In this document: positions 6,178 to 6,689 of the stretch, one piece after another | Layout of the letters: each line of letters begins with the position of its first letter | Position numbering within the stretch: the stretch's first letter is position 1 | Assembly: GCA_002449915.1 (NCBI GenBank) | Contig: DJXY01000025.1 | Coordinates: forward strand, 1 to 6,689 | Length of the DNA: 6,689 bases | Reading direction: 5' to 3' | Origin: Oribacterium sp. UBA6992 | Lineage (GTDB): Bacteria > Bacillota > Clostridia > Lachnospirales > Lachnospiraceae | Notes under the pieces: model-generated | Databases searched by the model: none | What the model saw: the letters and a program-made list of their open reading frames with translations, nothing else | What the model was told of the DNA's origin: nothing | Position numbers and translations under genes: made by a program

Positions 6178-6689
6178 TTTGTGCCTTTACTAGTCATGTC
6201 GGACTTCTGCCAGAAATCAACCGGCTCATAGTCCTGAAGCTTTGCGAGGAAGCCTAGCTCCCGGAGCCTCTCCTGGATCCGGTCCAGAGCCTCCTCGCTT
6301 GTTGCAGTTACGGTATGATAATGATAGCCGGAGGTAATGTTTTTCAGCGGTTTGGATTTGCCGCTCGCAATGTTTTGCATATACTGCATAATATCCTGAT
6401 GTGTCCTTATATTCAGCGGTCCGCGAATGACTCCAAAGACCCGGTGATACACAAAGACGTCCTCAATGGCACCTCCAAGATCCACGATTGCGGTAAGCTC
6501 CTTCTCAAGATCCTCGTCACTGTGGCATACCTTAAAGACCCGGGTGGCAAGCTCTGCTTCCTGCAGGATATAGCCCCGGTTAGTGGCATAGATTACCTTG
6601 CCGGCTGCACGGATTGCCGCGATATCCTTTATGATAATCTGCCGGCTCACATGCAGTGCTTCCGCAAATGCACTTCCGGGGATTGGCTT
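6174..6689 (-). CDS. niaR: NiaR-type transcriptional repressor of NAD/niacin genes (5' end missing)
   Basis: This protein binds operators of niacin-uptake and NAD-synthesis genes when nicotinic acid is plentiful. The visible 171 residues start inside the N-terminal winged-helix domain: GSAFAEALHVSRQIIIKDIA, then LRAAG-like IRAAG and ATNRGYIL, as in the HTH_11/NiaR family. The rest is the 3H domain, with His56, Glu64, His82 (VYHRVFG) and the HYH pair His123/His125 (numbering from the window edge). These match the metal- and ligand-site residues reported for the Thermotoga homologue TM1602. Family proteins have about 170-180 residues, so only some 10-15 at the N-terminus lie outside the window. 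The GTG at 6650 encodes the valine of the recognition region and is not the start. The last bases overlap the amidohydrolase start (ATGA), forming a two-gene unit. Its promoter and any NiaR operator lie outside the window. Confidence 0.93.
   Translation of the reverse strand, partial: KPIPGSAFAEALHVSRQIIIKDIAAIRAAGKVIYATNRGYILQEAELATRVFKVCHSDEDLEKELTAIVDLGGAIEDVFVYHRVFGVIRGPLNIRTHQDIMQYMQNIASGKSKPLKNITSGYHYHTVTATSEEALDRIQERLRELGFLAKLQDYEPVDFWQKSDMTSKGTK

Noticed and set aside
5599..6231. 210-codon plus-strand frame across the amidohydrolase/niaR junction
   Set aside because: It is antisense to two well-supported coupled genes and its product shows no domain; its length is explained by the codon bias of the real genes.
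6648..6650. GTG as the niaR start codon
   Set aside because: The frame stays open to the window edge and the residues upstream (GSAFAEALH) match the first part of the NiaR helix-turn-helix domain, so the GTG is an internal valine.

Overview
This 6.7 kb window looks like ordinary chromosome from a low-to-mid GC Bacillota. The composition is roughly half GC (estimated by eye), Shine-Dalgarno sites are strong and purine-rich, and the gene set includes a NiaR-type NAD repressor, a UvrD/PcrA-like helicase with a Tudor-like tail and a C69 dipeptidase. An anaerobic Clostridia/Lachnospiraceae-like or Negativicutes-like host is my guess. It is not proven by anything in the window.

Layout: (1) The 3' end of an unrecognised gene occupies 1-261 on the + strand. 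(2) An AT-rich gap at 262-355 holds a perfect TATAAT. (3) A probable + strand transcription unit follows: a small HicB-fold protein (356-643), a C69 family dipeptidase (697-2229) and a glutaredoxin-like protein with extra cysteines (2292-2672). It ends at a clear intrinsic terminator (2683-2706). (4) A strong 11-bp inverted repeat (2709-2738) lies in the short leader of a 719-residue superfamily 1 DNA helicase (2774-4933). (5) Convergent to the helicase, on the - strand, are niaR (6174-6689, 5' end outside the window) and a downstream M20 family amidohydrolase (4981-6177). These two are joined by a 4-bp ATGA start/stop overlap.

How the genes fit together: the coupled niaR/amidohydrolase pair is the most suggestive association, because a niacin-sensing repressor shares a message with an amide-bond hydrolase. 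A role for the hydrolase in niacin-conjugate salvage is a testable guess only. The HicB-like, dipeptidase and glutaredoxin-like genes appear co-transcribed but share no obvious pathway. I saw no RNA genes, CRISPR array, insertion sequence or attachment site. I found no convincing evidence of a new multi-gene system; the noteworthy points are small-scale oddities.
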